NCBI GenBank assembly: GCA_021827885.1 | Contig: JAKAUD010000209.1 | Location: 1 to 5,756, forward strand | Source of the DNA: Thermoplasmata archaeon | Lineage (GTDB): Archaea > Thermoplasmatota > Thermoplasmata > Thermoplasmatales > Thermoplasmataceae | Reading direction: 5' to 3' | DNA: 5,756 nt | Part shown: one piece after another, positions 5,707-5,756 of the stretch | Layout of the letters: each line of letters starts with the position of its first letter | How positions within the stretch are numbered: the stretch's first letter is position 1 | Translations under genes and position numbers: made by a program | The notes under the pieces: model-generated | Databases searched by the model: none | Told to the model about the DNA's origin: nothing | The model's input: the letters and a program-made list of their open reading frames with translations, nothing else

Positions 5707-5722
5707 CAGGGAACAATCCCTG
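5707..5722. repeat. Short perfect inverted repeat
   Basis: CAGGGA and TCCCTG flank a 4-base ACAA loop, giving a 6-base-pair stem. It lies about 40 bases upstream of the nuclease TATA box. It could be a small hairpin at the end of a neighbouring transcript or a protein-binding site; no poly-T follows on either strand, so it is not called a terminator. Confidence 0.4.
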
Positions 5723-5756
5723 GAGTAGTATAAGGGCCACTGACAGAGAGAGATCG

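Noticed and set aside
1..5756. CRISPR arrays, tRNA genes, insertion sequence ends
   Set aside because: No regularly spaced repeats, cloverleaf-like segments, transposase motifs or long terminal inverted repeats were seen on either strand.

Overview
The window looks like a stretch of archaeal defence island. An archaeal host is inferred, not proven. The evidence is a GGTGA Shine-Dalgarno ahead of a GTG start, TATA-like boxes placed for leaderless or near-leaderless transcripts, and heavy use of AGA/AGG for Arg and ATA for Ile in A+T-rich genes. Thermophilic or acidophilic Thermoproteota or Thermoplasmata would fit, but the sequence does not settle the lineage.

Layout. Left block (1-2258): a three-Cys-motif partner protein (TcmP, + strand, probably cut at its 5' end by the window edge) converges on a radical SAM enzyme of the spore-photoproduct-lyase-like group (- strand). 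A 48-residue ribbon-helix-helix-like ORF sits 3 bases upstream of the radical SAM gene. Middle (about 2320-3081): weak coding signal only. On the - strand there are short or frameshifted ORFs, one behind a very strong ribosome binding site, then an apparently divergent promoter region. Right block (3082-5637): a 52-residue ribbon-helix-helix protein is followed after one base by a DNA methyltransferase (+ strand). The methyltransferase converges on a predicted PD-(D/E)xK restriction endonuclease (- strand), which has its own TATA-type promoter. The last 119 bases hold that promoter, a small hairpin and no gene that can be called with confidence.

How they work together. The right block is most simply a Type II-like restriction-modification system whose methyltransferase is translated behind a small DNA-binding regulator, while the nuclease is expressed separately from the far side. 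The left block is a TcmP/radical-SAM pair, a recurrent but biochemically undefined partnership. The two blocks share one design: a small DNA-binding-like ORF directly ahead of an enzyme gene, which collides tail to tail with its partner. In both collisions the stop codons overlap within a 4-base sequence (TTAG and TTAA). This parallel is the most distinctive feature of the window.
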